Below are positions 37,942-50,500 of a stretch of DNA of 64,000 nucleotides, piece by piece. Within the stretch, counting starts at the first letter, position 1. Every line of letters starts with the position of its first letter. The stretch covers positions 1 to 64,000 of the forward strand of contig JBGVOE010000017.1 of assembly GCA_045126355.1 (NCBI GenBank), given 5' to 3'. A model generated the notes under the pieces. The model made no database searches. It saw nothing but the letters and a program-made list of their open reading frames with translations, and was not told the DNA's origin. Origin of the DNA: CAZSIA01 sp045126355 (GTDB lineage Bacteria; Bacillota_I; Bacilli_A; Acholeplasmatales; Anaeroplasmataceae). A program made the translations under genes and the position numbers.

Positions 37942-38700
37942 ATGGCTGAAGAAATTAAAGAGATTAAGGAAGAAAAACCTAAAAGTGCGATTTCAATCGT
38001 TGATTTACATAAAGCTTATGGTAAGAAAAAAGTTTTAAAAGGCCTAAGTTTAGAAGTATATCCTGGTGAATTGTTTGGTTTTATTGGAAGAAACGGTATT
38101 GGTAAGTCAACAACAATTGATTGCATGATTGGATCTAAGAGATTTCAAAAAGGTAAGATTTATGTTAATGGATACAATATCGTAAAAGAACCATTATTAG
38201 CTAAAGCATCATATGGTTATGTTGCCTCTGAACCAACTTGTTATGATGCGATGAGTGGGTATGATTTTTTAGAATTTATTGCTAGTATTTATAAATTAAA
38301 TGAAAAAGAGTTTAATACTTCATATAAATTCTTATGTAAAAAATTAAGATTAGATATTAAAGAGTTAGAAAACCAAATCAGTGGATACTCTCACGGTATG
38401 AAACAAAAATTGTGTTTGGTTGCTAGCTTATTACATAACCCAGACATTTGGATTTTAGACGAACCAACTGTAGGGTTAGATATTATTGCAACAGAAGAAT
38501 TAAAGAAAATGATGCGTGAATATGCTAATCACGGTAAATGTGTTTTCGTAACAAGTCATAACATCGACTTAGTTGCAAAACTATGTGATAGAGTAGCAAT
38601 TGTAAATGATGGTGTAGTTAAAGAAGTTCTAGATTTAAATCGAAATCCAAATAAGAGATTGCAATTAGCAAAAATCTTTATTGATACTTTTGGAGGATAA
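37942..38700 (+). CDS. ABC transporter ATPase of the surface-assembly locus
   Basis: A 252-residue ATPase. After a Lys/Glu-rich start come Walker A FIGRNGIGKST, signature ISGYSHGMKQKLCLV (less canonical than LSGGQ), Walker B IWILDEPTVGLD and the H-loop VTSHNID. It is of the ABC-2 exporter type. The permease gene starts three bases after its stop. It would move a component across the membrane or extract proteins; the substrate is unknown. AGGAGG precedes ATG 37942. It lies between the AAA+ pair and the surface proteins, 29 bases after the zinc-ribbon gene. Confidence 0.87.
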   Translation: MAEEIKEIKEEKPKSAISIVDLHKAYGKKKVLKGLSLEVYPGELFGFIGRNGIGKSTTIDCMIGSKRFQKGKIYVNGYNIVKEPLLAKASYGYVASEPTCYDAMSGYDFLEFIASIYKLNEKEFNTSYKFLCKKLRLDIKELENQISGYSHGMKQKLCLVASLLHNPDIWILDEPTVGLDIIATEELKKMMREYANHGKCVFVTSHNIDLVAKLCDRVAIVNDGVVKEVLDLNRNPNKRLQLAKIFIDTFGG

Positions 38701-38703
38701 AAC

Positions 38704-40299
38704 TTGTTAAATCTTTTGGTTAAAGACCTTAAGATGCTCTTCTTTAGTGATAAAGTTAGCATTGGAAGACGAATCTTATCTATTGTTTTTAGCTTATTAA
38801 TGATTGGTATATTAATTACTATTGAAACATTCTTGTTTATATTAATAATAAATAAGGTTAAGGTTTATGGCAACATTGCCACGAGGTCGATTGTTATTAT
38901 ATTTATGTTTGTAATATCGATTTTGATGATATTAGTTAACGTATTTCAGAGTATTAAGTTATTTTTTAATGAAAAAGACGTTGAACAACTCATCAAACAT
39001 CCTGTTACAAATGAACAAATTATTATTTCAAAATTAGTATTCTTACTAATTACACACTACTTTACAAGCGCGATGTTTATTTTTCCACTCTTCATAGCAT
39101 ATGGTAGTATTATGGGAAGAACTCCTATATATTACTATGAAATGTTATTCTATCCGCTTTTAACATTTTTGTTAGAAGCAGGTGTTGCATTATTCTTGGT
39201 TTATCCAGTTAAATTACTGTTAGATTTCTTAAAGAAACATATGATTGTTCAGTTTATCTTAGCTGTACTAATCATGTTTGGCCTAAGTTATTTATATTCA
39301 GTAGTTTTAGAAACGTTTATGGATTTAGTTGTTAATAATCAATTAGCATTAATCTTTACAGATGATTCTATTAAAGAATTAAATGTTTTGGCTAATAACT
39401 TAATTCCTATATCGTTTATAGTAACAACTTTCTTAGGCGGTGAATCTAATTTATTAATCTTTATAAGTATATCATCAGGTGTATTTTTAATCGGATTAAT
39501 AGTAGCTGTTATTGCCTTTAACTTCTTTAGAGGATTTAGATTCCATGCTAAAGAAAGTAAAAAAATAAAAGATTTAAAAGTAACTGGTGTGAAAAGAACT
39601 TTATTAAAGAAAGAATTAATTATTTTATTCAAAAACTCTAATAATATCTTTTCATTTACAGGACTATTAATAGTTCAACCATTCTTAATGTATTTAGTAA
39701 TAAATGCCTTAAATGGTGTATTTACATCAGGTACATTCTCATATTATATTGCTGTACTTCCAAACTTCGTTATATTGTTAGATGTTGTATTAATAATGTT
39801 ATTTACATTGATTATTAATTCAGGTGCTAACAATTATATAGCAGCTGAAAGAAGTACAATGCGAATATTGAAAACTATTCCAGTTTCAATATTTACACAA
39901 ATGTTTATAAAAGTAGCTGTTCCATTGTTTGCTTCAATTATTTCTTTAGTAATTAGTACAACTGTTTTATATGTTACAGAAACTATTACTTTGCAAACGT
40001 ATTTATTCTCAACATTACTTACAATTGTGTTGTTAGTTGTGTTTGAAATAGTATCTTTAAAAGAAGAATTAAAAATAAGAATGAATAAACCACGTTCGAC
40101 ATTCCTATCATCGTTTTATTCTTACTTATTACCAATTGCTTTCTTATTAGTTACTTTATATGCATCTTACTCAAAAATAAATATTGTCTATGCCTATTTA
40201 ATAGGTTTAGGCACAGTAATTCTTTTAGGATTACCGATGGTTATTAATTTAAAATCAAAAGTTGTTAACGATTTTATTGACCTTGAAATGGTTAATTAA
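38704..40299 (+). CDS. ABC exporter permease of the surface-assembly locus
   Basis: A 531-residue protein with about 12 hydrophobic segments, partner of the ATPase just upstream. It begins at TTG 38704; GGAGG sits at the end of the ATPase gene, so translation is coupled. A repeated pattern of membrane segments and a cytoplasmic loop rich in Lys (RFHAKESKKIKDLKVTGVKR, about 280-300) suggest two six-helix halves, as in the large ABC-2-like permeases of Firmicutes. No extracellular domain of note. Its position before the secreted proteins suggests a role in their export or in exporting a modifier. Confidence 0.75.
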   Translation: MLNLLVKDLKMLFFSDKVSIGRRILSIVFSLLMIGILITIETFLFILIINKVKVYGNIATRSIVIIFMFVISILMILVNVFQSIKLFFNEKDVEQLIKHPVTNEQIIISKLVFLLITHYFTSAMFIFPLFIAYGSIMGRTPIYYYEMLFYPLLTFLLEAGVALFLVYPVKLLLDFLKKHMIVQFILAVLIMFGLSYLYSVVLETFMDLVVNNQLALIFTDDSIKELNVLANNLIPISFIVTTFLGGESNLLIFISISSGVFLIGLIVAVIAFNFFRGFRFHAKESKKIKDLKVTGVKRTLLKKELIILFKNSNNIFSFTGLLIVQPFLMYLVINALNGVFTSGTFSYYIAVLPNFVILLDVVLIMLFTLIINSGANNYIAAERSTMRILKTIPVSIFTQMFIKVAVPLFASIISLVISTTVLYVTETITLQTYLFSTLLTIVLLVVFEIVSLKEELKIRMNKPRSTFLSSFYSYLLPIAFLLVTLYASYSKINIVYAYLIGLGTVILLGLPMVINLKSKVVNDFIDLEMVN

Positions 40300-40325
40300 A
40301 ATAAAGAAAAGGAGTTGTTAATGAT

Positions 40326-42728
40326 ATGAAAAAGAAAAATTTAATAATATTGTTACTAATTCCTTTTGTTATTTCCTTTTTAAGTATTGTAACAATTAAT
40401 ATCACATTTGAAACATTCAATAGTGACTTATCTTCAATTGAATGGAACTATAAAGATATAGAATCATTTAAGATTACCGATGGTAAATATTTATTAGAAG
40501 CTAGAGGTGTTACAACATCACAAACACCACTTGCTCCTGGCAATAATTTAGTTTGGACAATTGAAAATAAAGATTCAAGTATAGAAAAAACACTTGCGGA
40601 AATCATTGTTGAAAATGGACAATACTTCATTAAACCTTTAGCTGAAGGTGAGGTTATTATTACTTGTAGTAACGAAAAAGGAAATGTATTTAAAAAGATG
40701 ACAGCTATCTTGTATAAAGATGGTGTCGTTATTGTTCAACCAAAAATATTAAGTAGTCAAAATAATATTGATAGTTGTATCTATTATGGCGAATACGATA
40801 TGATAAATAAAAAGAAGAAGCTTGCAGAAATCGATTTAGAATTAACATGTTATCCAAATAGTATGATATATGATTTAGATTTCATTGATATTACAGATAA
40901 TATTGAAGTTTTACAAGATGGTTCTTCAGTTAAAGTTAAAATTAAAGAAAATATCGAATCATTAGATGCATCTTTTACAGTAAAGAGTAGAATTTATTCA
41001 ACAGTTGCTCCATCTACATTTAGTTTTAAAATTGTACCTGATGGTGTGAATGTATATGATTATGAAACTTTACTAGCTTGTACTAACCATTCTAAAGCAG
41101 GTGAAATTGTTGTTTTACGTAAATCATTTATCGATAAACCAACTTATTCATTTTCTGATAAAAATAATATTGAATTATTTGGTGGTTCAGTAAAGGATGG
41201 ATATAATTTTAAAAATGATGTTTATACATTTAAAACAACTTATAATAGTGAATTTATTAAGGATTGGAACTCATTTGCTTATTCTAATAAAAACTATAAG
41301 GAAGTTTCAACTACAGTAGTTGCTGCTTTAAGAGTTCAAAAAGATTTCTATGGAAATGGTTATTCATTAAATTTCCATAACTTAACTTATCCAAGCACAA
41401 CTAGAACAGAAAATGGTATTACATATCCAGTAGTCTTACCTACTGATATGTATAAAGGTGGATTGCCATTCTATAGTTTAGGTGATCCTAATGCATTACC
41501 AATTGTTACAGCGTATGGTCAAGATAATGTGGGTATGTTAATTGATAATGAAAATGTCATGATTAATGACGTTAACATTTCAAACTGTAACACTCCTTCA
41601 TCACTAAGTTTCTTCAACACTGTTGGTACAGTAGTAGAAGTTAATGCCGATGATGTAACAATTAAAAATTGCCGAATTCAAAACGGAAAAAATGTTGTAA
41701 GAAGTTTTTCGGCTATGAATTTGAAAATTGAAAATTCATTATTATCTACAGCAATGAATTTCTTGATTTCTACTGGTAGTAATGAATATTTAAAAATAGA
41801 TGATAGTAAAATGCATTCTTTTACAAACTTTAACGGTGAAAAGATAAATGCTACTTTAAAAACTTATTTAAATAAAAATATCGCTAAGCGTGGTAATGAT
41901 GTTTTAAATAATTATTTAAGAGGTACTTATACCGATAAAGAAGCGATGAAAGAAAGTGTGCTAGAAATTCAAAAAGCTTTAGATTACGGTAGCGAGTCTA
42001 TAAAAGATGTTTATAAAGGAAGTATGACAATTGAAGATGTTTATTTCTACAATAGTGGTATTTCATCTATATGTATAGAAAATTACTTCAATGGTCCTTT
42101 CTTATATAATGCAACACCTACTGAAATCTTAGATAAATTTGCAACCGCTGGTGATATGACAGGTAAAGCTTTACTGCCATACACACCAATTAATATTTCA
42201 GGTATTGCATATCCTGTAGAAGTTAATATCACAGGAGATACAAAATTCTTTGATTACAAATTAACTGATAAAGTTTATTTAGGTGGTTTAATCAAAGAAA
42301 ATATTAGTTCAATCGCAAGTGAAATCTTAGGTCAAGATTTTACATTTGATATCGACTTGATTTTCCCACTTAAATCACTTTTAGTTAAAGAAGCAACAAA
42401 AGAAGATTGTATTTATGTGGTTGATGGACAAAATTATGTAAATGTTCCGATTGCTTATTATGGTGGCGGTATCAATTTATCAACTGTAAATTATACAGGT
42501 GAGCTTTATGATGATCGCTTTGTAGAATTGAAAATTGACTTGCTTGAAAATTACTTAGATTATCAAGGTAGTGGTCAAGCATCTCAATATCTAAATATTA
42601 TGTTAAAAAGCGTTACTGTTGTAACAGGTTTTGAACCATTTAAATTTGTTTGTGTTAAAGCGGATGGTTATTTATTTAATGAAAAACCTTTAGTATCTGA
42701 TTTAATTTCAAACGCCAAAGGAGAATAA
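40326..42728 (+). CDS. secreted or membrane-anchored beta-helix surface protein
   Basis: An 800-residue protein with one hydrophobic segment at residues 5-26 and no lipobox. Residues 55-140 look like a bacterial Ig-like domain (LVWTIENKDSS, then GEVIITCSN). Residues 330-650 have the short beta-turn pattern of a right-handed beta-helix (NVMINDVNISNC, DDVTIKNCRI, NLKIENSLL), common in carbohydrate-active or adhesive proteins. I see no catalytic motif that I can trust. It has no C-terminal anchor. It is probably a structural or glycan-binding part of the surface assembly. AAAGGAG stands before the ATG; the next gene begins two bases after its stop. Confidence 0.65.
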   Translation: MKKKNLIILLLIPFVISFLSIVTINITFETFNSDLSSIEWNYKDIESFKITDGKYLLEARGVTTSQTPLAPGNNLVWTIENKDSSIEKTLAEIIVENGQYFIKPLAEGEVIITCSNEKGNVFKKMTAILYKDGVVIVQPKILSSQNNIDSCIYYGEYDMINKKKKLAEIDLELTCYPNSMIYDLDFIDITDNIEVLQDGSSVKVKIKENIESLDASFTVKSRIYSTVAPSTFSFKIVPDGVNVYDYETLLACTNHSKAGEIVVLRKSFIDKPTYSFSDKNNIELFGGSVKDGYNFKNDVYTFKTTYNSEFIKDWNSFAYSNKNYKEVSTTVVAALRVQKDFYGNGYSLNFHNLTYPSTTRTENGITYPVVLPTDMYKGGLPFYSLGDPNALPIVTAYGQDNVGMLIDNENVMINDVNISNCNTPSSLSFFNTVGTVVEVNADDVTIKNCRIQNGKNVVRSFSAMNLKIENSLLSTAMNFLISTGSNEYLKIDDSKMHSFTNFNGEKINATLKTYLNKNIAKRGNDVLNNYLRGTYTDKEAMKESVLEIQKALDYGSESIKDVYKGSMTIEDVYFYNSGISSICIENYFNGPFLYNATPTEILDKFATAGDMTGKALLPYTPINISGIAYPVEVNITGDTKFFDYKLTDKVYLGGLIKENISSIASEILGQDFTFDIDLIFPLKSLLVKEATKEDCIYVVDGQNYVNVPIAYYGGGINLSTVNYTGELYDDRFVELKIDLLENYLDYQGSGQASQYLNIMLKSVTVVTGFEPFKFVCVKADGYLFNEKPLVSDLISNAKGE

Positions 42729-42730
42729 TT

Positions 42731-43840
42731 ATGAAAAGAAAAATACTAATTTTATTAATCATGATTCCAATGATTATAGCTATGGCAAGCTGTGGTTTTG
42801 TAGTCGAAGAAGAATCTATTCAAATTGAATCTATTACTCATGAAGTATTAGAAGACGGACAAATTAAAGTTGTAATTTCTTATACAAACGAAGATATTGA
42901 ACCATCAATCTTCTTTATTCCAAAAGGAATTGATGGAGAAATTGGTGTAGGTATTGAAAACATTGAAGCTAATGATACAGGTAATGGATCTACAAACTTT
43001 TTAATTACTTTATCAAATGGTGTTATTAAAGAAGTAGAAGTTCCAAAAGGTGTTTCTATTGCTGACACTAAAGAAATTACTGAAGATGGTGTAAGATACC
43101 TTGTATTCCAATTTACTGATGGTAGCGAAAAACGTTTCGAACTTTTAAGAGGTGAACAAGGGGAAAATGGTTTAAGTGTTGTTGATATTCAACAAACTGA
43201 AATCACTGATTCTCATGATGAATATTTTGGTTATATCAAAGTAACATTTACATTCTCTGATGGTACAGAAGAAAATACATACGTTAAAGATGTATATGTA
43301 AGACCTGGTAAAGAAGGTAACGGAATTGCCAGTGTAGTTGAATCTTATGATTCAGAATATTACTATATTACTTTCTATTTTTCTGAAAGTGGTAAAGAAC
43401 CTCGTACTTTAAAATTCCCTATTCCACAAGTAGCTGAATGGACTAGTGGAGAAGGTTCTCCTAGTAATTTAAATGGAAAAAATGGTGATTTCTATTTTGA
43501 TACTAAAAATGGTGCATTCTATAAAAAAGTAAATAATATATGGACAGTTGTATGTAAGGTTCCAAATGCTGAAGGTGCATATGACTACTTAATTACTTTA
43601 GATAAAAACGCAGAAGATGCATTATTAGATGATAAATTAAAATACATCAATGTAACTCCAAATACAAGTGTTGTACATAATGGTAAAGCATTACCAATAC
43701 CATATCGTCCAGGATATACATTTGTTGGATGGTATGCTACTGATGATGAAATAACTGTTAATAATGGTGTATTTACAGATTTAACAATTGTAACAGGCAA
43801 TATTACGTTATACGCTCATTGGGTAGAAGACAAAGAGTAG
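42731..43840 (+). CDS. lipoprotein with one InlB-type repeat
   Basis: A 369-residue surface lipoprotein; the signal peptide ends with lipobox MASC (Cys21). A beta-rich region follows (about 30-230), including a short stretch GEQGENGLSV of collagen-like or phage-fibre-like character. Then NGKNGDFYFDTKNGAFYKK, a motif common in fibre-like surface proteins. The last 65 residues form one InlB B-repeat (RPGYTFVGWYATDD, ending ITLYAHWVEDKE), the same repeat type found 7-8 times in the giant protein of this locus. This suggests that lipoprotein and giant protein meet through such repeats, or share a target. It is translationally coupled to the beta-helix gene. Confidence 0.78.
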   Translation: MKRKILILLIMIPMIIAMASCGFVVEEESIQIESITHEVLEDGQIKVVISYTNEDIEPSIFFIPKGIDGEIGVGIENIEANDTGNGSTNFLITLSNGVIKEVEVPKGVSIADTKEITEDGVRYLVFQFTDGSEKRFELLRGEQGENGLSVVDIQQTEITDSHDEYFGYIKVTFTFSDGTEENTYVKDVYVRPGKEGNGIASVVESYDSEYYYITFYFSESGKEPRTLKFPIPQVAEWTSGEGSPSNLNGKNGDFYFDTKNGAFYKKVNNIWTVVCKVPNAEGAYDYLITLDKNAEDALLDDKLKYINVTPNTSVVHNGKALPIPYRPGYTFVGWYATDDEITVNNGVFTDLTIVTGNITLYAHWVEDKE

Positions 43841-43881
43841 TGTAATTTATAAATTCAACTTAAAGAAAGGAGAGATGAATT

Positions 43882-44523
43882 ATGCGTAAATATATTCTTA
43901 AGTTAATAATGTTATGTATGCTTATCTCTCTAATTGGAGTTGGATTTGCTACATGGACTATTATTGAACCTACAAGAGAATTTACCGAAGATGGTAAAAT
44001 CAATGTAGAAGAGGTATTAAAGATGGAGGTTTTAACTGAACCTCAATTTGATACAAATCAATTAAGATATAATAAAAACGGCTTCTTAAAGAAATTAGTT
44101 TATGACCCAAAAGCTGATGATTTGATTAATTCAGATGAAATCTATAGTATTATCAATTATAGTGTTAAAGTGAATTTACCACTATGTTATCAAAATATTA
44201 AAGATTTAGATTATGTTGAATTACATTTTACTTTAAAATCAAATTGCGATTATGATAACTTAAGAAGTAGTGTTTATGATTTAATCGATGTATCTTTATC
44301 TGATGGAGTTAATATATATAATGATTCAGTAAAAGTTATTACAAACGATAAAATTGATATCTATATTAAAATCCCTGTAAATGCTACATCTACTGAAATG
44401 AGAGTTTATATGAATTTAGATTTTAAAAGAGTAACTGATCCATTATTCTTCCAAGCATTATCTGTTTTAAGAAGAAATGAAGCATTTACAATTTCGGCAT
44501 ATTTGTATGCCTTGTATGAATAG
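43882..44523 (+). CDS. secreted protein with SipW-type signal peptide, 3
   Basis: A 213-residue protein. The signal peptide (residues 1-25) ends GVGFATW, identical over six residues to that of protein 1 of this run. The mature part is short and beta-rich, with KINVEEVLKMEVLTEP near its start and MRVYMNLDFKRV later; no repeats, cysteine pair or anchor was seen. It could be a minor subunit, for instance an anchor or a fibre starter. AAAGGAGAG precedes ATG 43882. The giant-protein gene starts ten bases after the stop. Confidence 0.7.
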   Translation: MRKYILKLIMLCMLISLIGVGFATWTIIEPTREFTEDGKINVEEVLKMEVLTEPQFDTNQLRYNKNGFLKKLVYDPKADDLINSDEIYSIINYSVKVNLPLCYQNIKDLDYVELHFTLKSNCDYDNLRSSVYDLIDVSLSDGVNIYNDSVKVITNDKIDIYIKIPVNATSTEMRVYMNLDFKRVTDPLFFQALSVLRRNEAFTISAYLYALYE

Positions 44524-44533
44524 GAGGTAAGAT

Positions 44534-47500
44534 TTGATGAAGAAGAAAATTTTAATTCCTATTTTTATATTAATGATTTCGTTAGTTGCGGTTGTTACCG
44601 CAAGTTGGCAAATACTTAATTTTAAAGAAAATAAAGTTCCTAGTGAATATTTCCCTTATGAAGTAAATGCTGTTCAAAATGTTATATATAATGGTCAAGA
44701 ACACGATGTAACAGTAACTCTTACAGAAGGTTCTGTTGTTGATAACAATGATTTAATAATTGAATATTATAGATATTCTACATCTATTGATAAAGATGAT
44801 GTTATCCATAATATAACATTACTGCAAAATGAAAAACCTAAACATTCAGGTATTTATATTGCGAAGATTTATCGTATGGTTGATGTTACTACTGAAGATA
44901 GAGGGGTAACTCAAGAAAAAGAAGAAATTTATAATGTACGTCTTAATATTAATAAACGACAAGTTATTGTAAGTTCTTACGCTGATAAATTTATTTATTT
45001 CGGTCAAGATACATCTGGTGTTACATTTGGTTATGATATAGAACAAGCATTAGAAGGAAGCGACAGAGGGTTGGTTGCTGGTGATGAACTTAAAGAATCA
45101 TCTTCCTTTGTATTAGATGCTGGGTATAAAAAATATCAAACATATGGGGTATGCACAATTGCAATATCTGGTTTATATGATGTAAATGATAACTATGAAA
45201 TTATTTATAACCCTGGTGAATTCCATGTTAAACAATTACCTATATCTTTCTCATGGGATACAAACTCTTTAAAAACTATTTATAGTGGTAAATATCAACG
45301 TCCTAGTATAGGAACATATTCTACAAGTGTAGAAGGCGTTGATATGGAAGAACTATTACAAAATGTAAACTTTAATGCAATTTATGATACAGATACTACT
45401 AAACTTATTAATGCCGGATTATATGATGTTACATGTACTGGTTTTGATAATCCTAACTTCATTTTTGATGAAAGTGTCTCAACAGATTATAAAGATACAG
45501 CTTTTGAAATCGAAAAATGTAAAGTTAATTATAGTTGGTATACTGATACAGAACAAAAACTTATTTTTAATGGAGAAAGTCAACATCAAAAAGCATATTT
45601 AACAAGTATTGTTGATGGTATAGATGTTGAAATGGTTGTTGATTCATTTAAACTTTTAGAAAATGAAAGTAATAATAATGAACGTGATACAACATATATA
45701 AATTATAAAACTTCAGGTGAAATAGAAGCAAACGTTAATAAAAACGGTGATAAATTATATGCTGATTTATATACAATAGAATTATTGTCTTTATCAAATC
45801 CTAACTATGAGTTTGCTGAAGGTAGCACTTCAACAACATATAAGATTTATCCAAAAGAATTAACTCTTGCTTGGCATGAAGATAATAGCTTTGTGTTTAG
45901 TAATAAGCCTCAAATAGTTGAAGCCGATGAAATTGGTTTAATTGATAATTATCCAAGTGGTCTTTATTTTGATGGAGCAGAGACAAATGCAAACTATGTT
46001 AATGAAGAAACAATGATTCCTTCATACACAAATAGTGATAATGAATTAATTACATTTAATAAATATTATTCAACTGCTAGAGTTACAAGTACTAACTACT
46101 ATTTAGCAGAAGATAATATAAAGAACGAATTTAAGATTACTCAGTTAGAAGTATTTATTACTTGGGGTAGTCAAGTTGAATTTGTATATAATGGTCAAAT
46201 GAATTCTCATTGTCCAACTGCATCAATTGCTTTAGAAACTGGTTATCCAGATGCTGGATTAACTATTTTAGGTAGTGCGGTTAATGCCAATAGTGACCAT
46301 TTAGGAAATAAATATAATGGATTTGATGATTATATGGCACAAGCTAAGATCTCAAATACAAACTATAAATTATTAGAAAATACTACTTGTGGTTTCAAAG
46401 TTAAAGCTAGTCCTTTAGTTGTTGGAATTAATGAAGACTTACCAGATGGGGCAGTTTCAATTAATTCGACATCTAGAAGTTTATCACGTAATACAAGTTA
46501 CGCTGATATTACTTATGAATATTTTGGGAAGAGATTTATTCCAACCGCCTTCTATGAAGGAACTTTATACGGAGATGATACTTGTTCTGTTGATGTTAAA
46601 TATGTAAAAGATAATGGAACATTAAGTGCTGAAGGTGCTCTTGATGTAGGTACATATTTAGCTAAGACAGTTGGATTAACTAATACAAACTATTCAATAG
46701 TAGAAGAAAAATCTATTAATGTTGTTATTAATCCTAGACCTATTTATATTACTTGGGATAATTTAGAATTTAGTTATGATAGTGAGTCTCATTTACCTAC
46801 TGTTAGTATTTCAAATCTTTGTGATATTGATATTCCAACAAATCCTAACGCAGATCCGTTAGTTTATGTTAGAGTAGATAATAGTTTTGCACAAACAAAT
46901 GCAAATATTACTTACACTGGTGGAAATTTAATTGCTGGATTTAATAGATATCCTGTATCATTAACTTCTAACAATATTACAAATGAAGCAGGAGAGGTAG
47001 TTAAAAATTATCTTGTATATGGTTCAAGAGGTCATAACTATATTTGTTCTACTGAATCTTTATGTGAAAATACATTCACTATCAGACAAGCACAATTAAC
47101 AATTAATGCTTTAAAGAATGAAATAACTTATGGTGATGTACCAAGTTTATCTAAAACTTCTCATATTGAATTAGTTGGATTAAAACCAAATGATACAATT
47201 GATTCATTAACTAATCTTACTTATGATATTAATTACAAACAATATTATGATGTAACAAATGCTTTGAAAAATGTTTCTTATGAAGCAAGTTGGACAGGCG
47301 TTACAAATACAAACTATGAAATAACTTATAATTCTGCTGAATTTGTTGTTAACAGAAAGCCTGTAACTATTAGTTGGGATACTGTTACTACTCACGTTTA
47401 TAGTAGTAGTTTATGGGCTCCAGCAGCAAATATTATTGGTTTAGTTAACGATGATAAAGTATCAGTAGAAATTGCAGGTAAGCAAAAAGATACTAACGTT

Positions 47501-50500
47501 AAAACAGGATTAACTTATAATGCAAGTATTGGTAATCTTATTTCTGATGACAGCTTAGATCAAGCAGATAACTATATTATAAGTAACCCTGATACAACAC
47601 AACAATTTACTATTACACAAAAACCTGTAACAATAAATTGGACAAAAATAAATTTATCTTATACTAGTGGATTACAATTTGCTGAGTATGAATTTGTTGG
47701 TGTATTAAATAATGAAGACTTATTAGAAACTATTTCAGGAAAACAAACTGATGCAAATAAAAATAGTAAAGGTGTATTTGGTAGTGCTTATACAGCATCT
47801 ATTACTGAAATTGGAAACCTTAACTATATGTTTGCCTCTAATGCAGATACAGAAGAAGAATTCTATATTAATGCATTAGGTATTACTGTTAACTGGATTA
47901 CTCCTGAATTTAGTTATAAAGGTATAACTCAGTTACCAACTATTTCATCATTATCTACAATTTACGATAGTGATATAAATAGTGTTAGCACAAATATTAC
48001 AGCATCTAGCGAATCTACAGTAGCTGGATTTATAGCTGGTATTTGGGCTGGTAGTCACAAAGCTACAGCTCAATTAACTGGAGCTAAAGCTTCTAACTAT
48101 GAAATAATCAATAACGAAACATTTGATTATAATATTAGTAAAGCTCCATTAGAAGTTATTTTAAATGGTAATACTATTATCTATGGTGATGCACCTGTTG
48201 ATAATGGTTATACAGTAAAAGGATTTGAAAATGGAGAAACTGTTGCTGTATTAGGTAATAGCATTAGTTATACTTATAGTTACTCACGTTATGGCAATAT
48301 TGGTTATTATGATATTAATGCTAGTGGGTTCACATCAAATAACTACGAAATAACTTATACAAAAGCAACACTTACTGTTGAGGCTAGAAAAGTAGAAATA
48401 AGATTCACAGATCTAGATTCATATGTATACAAAAAAGGTGCTTATTCACCAATTGCAACTGTTACAAACTTAGCAAGGGAAACTGATGTATGTAGAGTTG
48501 AATTAACTGAGTTTATTAATGTAGGTGAACACACATCAACAGTAGTATCAATTAGTAACTCTAATTATACAATTGTTGGTACAAATTACTCACATACATT
48601 TACAATTACTCCAAAACCAATAACAATTAATTGGAATGGATATGAAGGTTTAATTTATAATAATAAAGTTCAAGAATTAAGTGTTGGATCAAATGATATT
48701 ATTTCTGGAGATACAGTAAATTATACTATTAGTTATACAACTGGTGGTAAGAATGCTGGAAGTCATACTGCAAAAGTAGCAATTGATAATAACAACTACA
48801 CTATTGCAGTAAATGAAACAACAACTTATACAATTGCTAAGAAAGATATTAATGTTAATTGGTCTAGCGATAAAGTAATTTACTGTAATAGCGAAGTAAT
48901 GCCAGAAGTAGAAGTGACAGGATTTATTGATGGAGACTCATCTGTAACTGTTACTTATAATAACAAAGGTACAAATGTAGGAAATTATACTGTTAATGTA
49001 GTATTATCAGATGATACTAACTACTATATTGCAACCGGTGCTTCATGTGATTATGAAATTACTCCAAAGACTATTACAATTAATTGGAGTGATGTCGATT
49101 ATACATATCGTAAAGATTATATTGCACCAATACCAACTGTAGATGGTTTAATTGATGGTGATACATCAGCTTCAATCACATTTACTTATAGTGGAGATAA
49201 TTTAGTTGATGGAAAAGCTATTTATGTTGGTAATTATATAGCAATGGCTAGTGTTGTTGGCCAACATCCAGCTAACTATACAATTGTTAGTGGTGCTTCA
49301 AAAGACTTCACTATTACTCCACAAGAAATTACTATTAAGTGGGGAGAATTATCATTCGATTATACTGGTGAACTTATTACACCAACTGCTACTGCAGAAG
49401 GATTATTCGAAGGAGATACTTGTACACTTACTGTTAGTGGTGCAGCAAGTGAAGCTGGTACACATACTGTAACTGTTACAGGTATAAGTAATACTAACTA
49501 TAAATTACCATCTAATAGTAGTACAACGTTTGAAATTATACAAACTATACCTACAACAACATTAACAGTTACTATCTATGGTAATGTTACAATTAAGTAT
49601 GGTGATGATTTAGTATTAGAATATACAACTCAAGCACCTACTGGTACACAATCTAAGGTATATTACACAATTTCTGGATTCAGAGATGGTGATTCAATTG
49701 ACTTATTAGGTGAACAATTATTAAGTCTTACAACTAATTACATTAAAGGTAATAATGTTGGAACATATACAATTACTGGGGCTTCTGGATTTACTCTTGA
49801 AAATTATGAAATTGAATATGTGATTGTTGATGGAGAAATTACTGTTAATCCAAAAGAAATCACAATTGAATGGACTCAAACATCATTTGAATATGATGGA
49901 AAACCACATTTACCTACTTATACATTAAATGGTGTAATAGGCAATGAATGTGATATTAAATTTGTTGATGATAAAGGAAATGACTTTGCTGCCCCAACAG
50001 ATTATAGACAATATATGGTATATATTTCATTAACAAATGATAATGGTAATTACATCATTGGAGGAAATGATTTTGTATTACTAGATATTACTCAAAGAGA
50101 AGTTGGTATCAAATGGAATATTAGCGGACTTGTTTATACTGGTTCTCCAATAATTGTAGCAACATTAACAAATAGTGTTGATGACGATAATGTAACTCTA
50201 GTATTTAATAAAGAAGTTAAGGATGCTGGTACATATACAGTTACAATTACAGGTTTACAAGGAACAAATAAATCTAATTATAAATTACCAACTGAAAACT
50301 TATCTAAAACATTTATAGTTGATAAAGTTACTCCTGAAGTAACAACTTTACCAAAATTACCTGCAATTTTTGAAGGTCAATCATTAACTAATTCTCAAAT
50401 TTCAGGTGGAGCAGCTACTTTAAATGGAACAACAGTTCCTGGTAGATTTGAATTCTACAATGTAAACTGGAATTCAATTAAATTTACTTCGTCTGGTAGT